A stretch of 64,000 nucleotides of DNA, taken from assembly GCF_051014685.1 (NCBI RefSeq), contig NW_027478781.1, positions 487,819 through 551,818 of the forward strand. The letters run 5' to 3'. The first letter of the stretch is position 1, and each line of letters opens with the position of its first letter. Below the pieces are notes generated by a model. That model did not search any database. It saw only the letters and a program-made list of their open reading frames with translations, and was not told the DNA's origin. Position numbers and translations under genes: made by a program. Shown here one piece after another: positions 61,271-64,000 of the stretch. This DNA is from Ptiloglossa arizonensis. Lineage: Eukaryota > Arthropoda > Insecta > Hymenoptera > Colletidae.

Positions 61271-64000
61271 ATTACAACGGTATGTGTATTTTTGCCTAGG
61301 CCATTCTGGTTAAGCGTTTGGAGCAGCAGAATTGCGAAAAATTTTGTGCCTTCTCTACCATTTCTTGGGTTCAAACTCCCATATCTCGCGAACGGATTGA
61401 CCTAACCCAAAAATTCCTGTTGCGTGTGAAAGTAGAAACTCGCCCGATTACAACGGTATGTGTATTTTTTCCCCAGCCCATTCTGGTTAGCGATTGGAGC
61501 AGCAGTAGTGCGAAAAATTTGTTGTCTTGTCAACCATTTCTTAGCTTCAAGGTCCCATATCTCGCGAACGGATTGACCTAACCCAAAAATTCCTATTGTA
61601 ACTGAAAGTAGAAACTCGTCCGATTACAACGGTATGGCATTTTTCCCTAGGCCATTCTGGTTAAGCGTTTGGAGCAGCAGAATTGCGAAAAATTTTTGCC
61701 TTCTCAACCATTTCTTGGCTTCAAACTCCCATATCTCGCGAACGGATTCACCAAACCCAAAAATTCCTGTCTGCGTCTGAAAGTAGAAACTCGCCCGGAT
61801 TACAACTGTATGCGTATTTTTTCCCTAGGCCATTCTGGTTAAGCGCTGGAGCAGCAGAAGTGCGACAAATTTGTTATCTTGTCAACCATTTCTTAGCTTC
61901 AAACTCCCATATCTCGCGAGCGGACTGACCTAACCCAAAAATTCCTATTACATCTGAAAGTAGAAACTCGCCCGATTACAACGGTATGTGTATTTTTTCC
62001 CCAGGCATTCTGGTTAAGCGTTTGGAGCAGCAGAAGTGCGAAGAATTAGTTGTCTCCTCAAACATTTCTTAGCTTCAAACTCCATATCTCGCGAACGGAT
62101 GGACCAACCCAAAAATTCCTGTTGCGTCTGAAATTAGAAACTCGCCCGATTACAACGGTATGTGTATTTTTTGCCTAGGCCATTCTGGTTAAGCGTTTGG
62201 AGCAGCAGAATTGCGAAAAATTTCTTGTCTTCTCAACGATTTCTTAGCTGCAAACTCCCATATCTCGCGAACGGATTGACCTAACCCAAAAATTCCTATT
62301 GCATCTGAAAGTAGAAACTCGCCCGATTACAACGGTATGTGTATTTTTTCCCTAGCCCATTCTGGTTAAGCGATTGGAGCAGCAGTAGTGCGAAAATTTT
62401 GTTGTCTTGTCAACCATTTCTTAGCTTCAAAGTCCCATATCTCGCGAACGGATTGACCTAACCCAAAAATTCCTATTGTAACTGAAAGTAGAAACACGTC
62501 CGATTACAACGGTATGGGCATTTTTTCCCTAGGCCATTCTGGTTAAGCGTTTGGAGCAGCAGAATTGCGAAAAATTTTTTGCCTTCTCAACCATTTCTTG
62601 GCTTCAAACTCTCATATCTCGCGAACGGATTGACCAAACCCAAAAATTCCTGCTGCGTCTGAAAGTAGAAACTCGCCCGATTACAACTGTATGCGTATTT
62701 TTTCCCTAGGCCATTCTGGTTAAGCGCTGGAGCAGCAGAAGTGTGACAAATTTGTTGTCTTGTCAACCATTTCTTAGCTTCAAACTCCCATATCTCGCGA
62801 GCGGATTGACCTAACCCAAAAATTCCTATTACATCTGAAAGTAGAAACTCGCCCCGATTACAACGGTATGTGTATTTTTTCCCCAGGCCATTCTGGTTAA
62901 GCGTTTGGAGCAGCAGAATTGCGAAAAATTAGTTGTCTTCTCAAACATTTCTTAGCTTCAAACTCCCATATCTCGCGAACGGATTGACCAAACCCAAAAA
63001 TTCCTGCTGCGTCTGAAAGTAGAAACTCGCCCGATTACAACTGTATGGGTATTTTTATTCCCTAGGCCATTCTGGTTAAGCGTTTGGAGCAGCAGAAGTG
63101 CGAAAAATTTGTTGTCTTCTCAACCATTTCTTAGCTTCAAACTCCCATATCTCGCGAACGGATTGACCAAACCCAAAAATTCCTGCTGCGTCTGAAAGTA
63201 GAAACTCGCCCGATTACAACTGTATGGATATTTTTTCCCTAGGCCATTCTGGTTAAGCGTTTGGAGCAGCAGAAGTGCGAAAAATTTGTTGTCTTCTCAA
63301 CCATTTCTTAGCTTCAAACTCCCATATCTCGCGAACGGATTGATCAAACCCGAAAATTCCGGCTGCGTCTGAAAGTAGAAACTCGCCCGATTGCAACGTT
63401 ATCTGTATTTTTTCCCTAGGCCATTCTGGTTAAGCGTTTGGAGCAGCAGAAGTGCGAAGAATTAGTTGTCTTCTCACCATTTCTTAGCTTCAAACTCCCA
63501 TATCTCGCGAACGGATTGACCAAACCAAAAATTCCTGCTGCGTCTGGAAGTAGAAACTCGCCCGATTACAACTGTATGGGTATTTTTATTCCCTAGGCCA
63601 TTCTGGATAAGCGTTTGGAGCAGCAGAAGTGCGAAAAATTTGTTGTCTTCTCAACCATTTCTTAGCTTCAAACTCCATATCTCGCGAACGGATTGACCAA
63701 ACCCAAAAATTCCTGCTGCGTCTGAAAGTAGAAACTCGCCCGATTACAACTGTATGGGCATTTTTTCCCTAGGCCATTCTGGTTAAGCGTTTGGAGCAGC
63801 AGAATTGCGAAAATTTTTTTTGCCTTCTCAACCCTTTCTTGGCTTCAAACTCCCATATCTCGCGAACGAATTGACCTAACCCAAAAATTCCTGTTGCGTC
63901 TGAAATTAGAAACACGCCCGATTACAACGGTATGGGTATTTTTTGCCTAGGCCATTCTGGTTAAGCGTTTGGATCAGCAGAAGTGCGAAGAATTAGTTGT
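61270..64000 (+). repeat. Satellite block rich in single-base indels
   Basis: Same unit families, but with many isolated one-base gains and losses: a short T-run at about 61290, GGTTAGCG at about 61488, TATGGCATTTTTCCC near 61636-61646, a lost T near 61695, CCTGTCTGCG near 61770, CGCCCGGATT near 61798, CCAGGCATTC near 62005, ACTCCATATC near 62083 and 63675, GACCAACCC near 62106, CGCCCCGATT near 62857, CTCACCATTTC near 63476 and a long T-run near 63815. Most fall in homopolymers or doublets. Such changes are rare upstream of 60.9 kb. The pattern resembles residual long-read error more than real divergence. Confidence 0.8.

Larger units (their letters stand above)
1..64000 (+). repeat. 177-bp satellite DNA array, about 361 head-to-tail units
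   Basis: The same unit recurs without a gap across the window. Taking TCTGAAAGTAG as phase 1, early starts fall at 1, 177, 356, 533 and 709, giving unit lengths of 176, 179, 177 and 176. In order, a unit holds TCTGAAAGTAG, CTCGCCCGATTACAAC, a GGTATGTG-type variable site, a T-run ending in CCCTAGG, CCATTCTGGTTAAGCG, GGAGCAGCAGAA, GCGAAAAATTT, CTTCTCAACCATTTCTT, CTTCAAACTCCCATATC, TCGCGAACGGATTGACC, AACCCAAAAATTCC and a TGCTGCG-type variable end. All copies seen have the same orientation; I found no inversion, insertion or flanking unique DNA. The family was not recognised. Unit length and purity fit a centromeric or pericentromeric satellite, but that is inference. The array starts at unit phase 1 and is cut mid-unit at the right edge. 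Confidence 0.99.

Noticed and set aside
1..64000. CRISPR array
   Set aside because: Repeats are about 177 bp with no unique spacers between them, and no cas-like genes are present.
1..64000. Mobile element, rRNA or tRNA gene hidden in the array
   Set aside because: Reading through the window showed continuous unit phase with changes of only 1-2 bases in length; no segment departs from the satellite.

Overview
The whole 64 kb window is one uninterrupted satellite DNA array. A unit of about 177 bp repeats head to tail, always in the same orientation, from the first base to the last (about 361 units). I see no protein-coding gene, rRNA, tRNA, transposon, CRISPR array or unique spacer, and neither end of the array lies in the window. 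A megasatellite of near-nucleosomal unit length points to a eukaryote, and the obvious guess is (peri)centromeric heterochromatin. I do not recognise the satellite, so the species is open. The unit is about 43.5% GC, and a hand count of a consensus unit finds 9 CpG where about 8 are expected. This lack of CpG depletion suits a lineage or locus with little germline CpG methylation, such as many invertebrates, but that is weak evidence.

Four unit types make up the array. Type A is 177 bp, with GTGCGAAAAATTTG then CTTAGCTTC. Type B is 177 bp, with TTGCGAAAAATTTTTTGCC then CTTGGCTTC. Type C is 176 bp, with GCGCTGG for GCGTTTGG and usually GCGACAAATTTG. Type D is 179 bp, with ATTTTTATTCCC for ATTTTTTCCC. 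Nearly all units carry the palindromes TCGCGA and (except CCCCAGG forms) CCTAGG. Combinations of variants act as barcodes that reveal higher-order duplications.

Layout: 1-15 kb is a mixed array with short, partly diverged duplications (11-unit at about 2.0-5.2 kb, 6-unit at 4.3-6.5 kb). 15.0-16.0 kb holds a 3-unit duplication. 16.17-21.48 kb is two almost identical 2,656 bp (15-unit) blocks. 20.9-30.5 kb is a family of long blocks whose spacing lengthens (15, 18, 22, then 27 units), with a nested 886 bp (5-unit) duplication at 26.1-27.9 kb. 29.6-55.4 kb is a giant direct tandem duplication: an 11,504 bp (65-unit) copy followed by a second copy that has gained 2, 2, 3 and 9 units (354, 353, 530 and 1,593 bp), reaching 14,334 bp. 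55.4-64 kb continues the same families (26-unit recurrence at 4,601 bp offset, 3-unit duplication at 59.2-60.0 kb). From about 61.3 kb on, single-base indels become frequent, which looks like reduced sequence accuracy.

The most notable signals are the nested amplification history, a CENP-B-box-like motif in the unit (7 of 9 core bases in the common form, 8 of 9 in a recurring variant), and a perfect 16-bp A6T6 palindrome in a subset of type B units. Block boundaries were read by eye and are good to about +/-20 bp unless stated.
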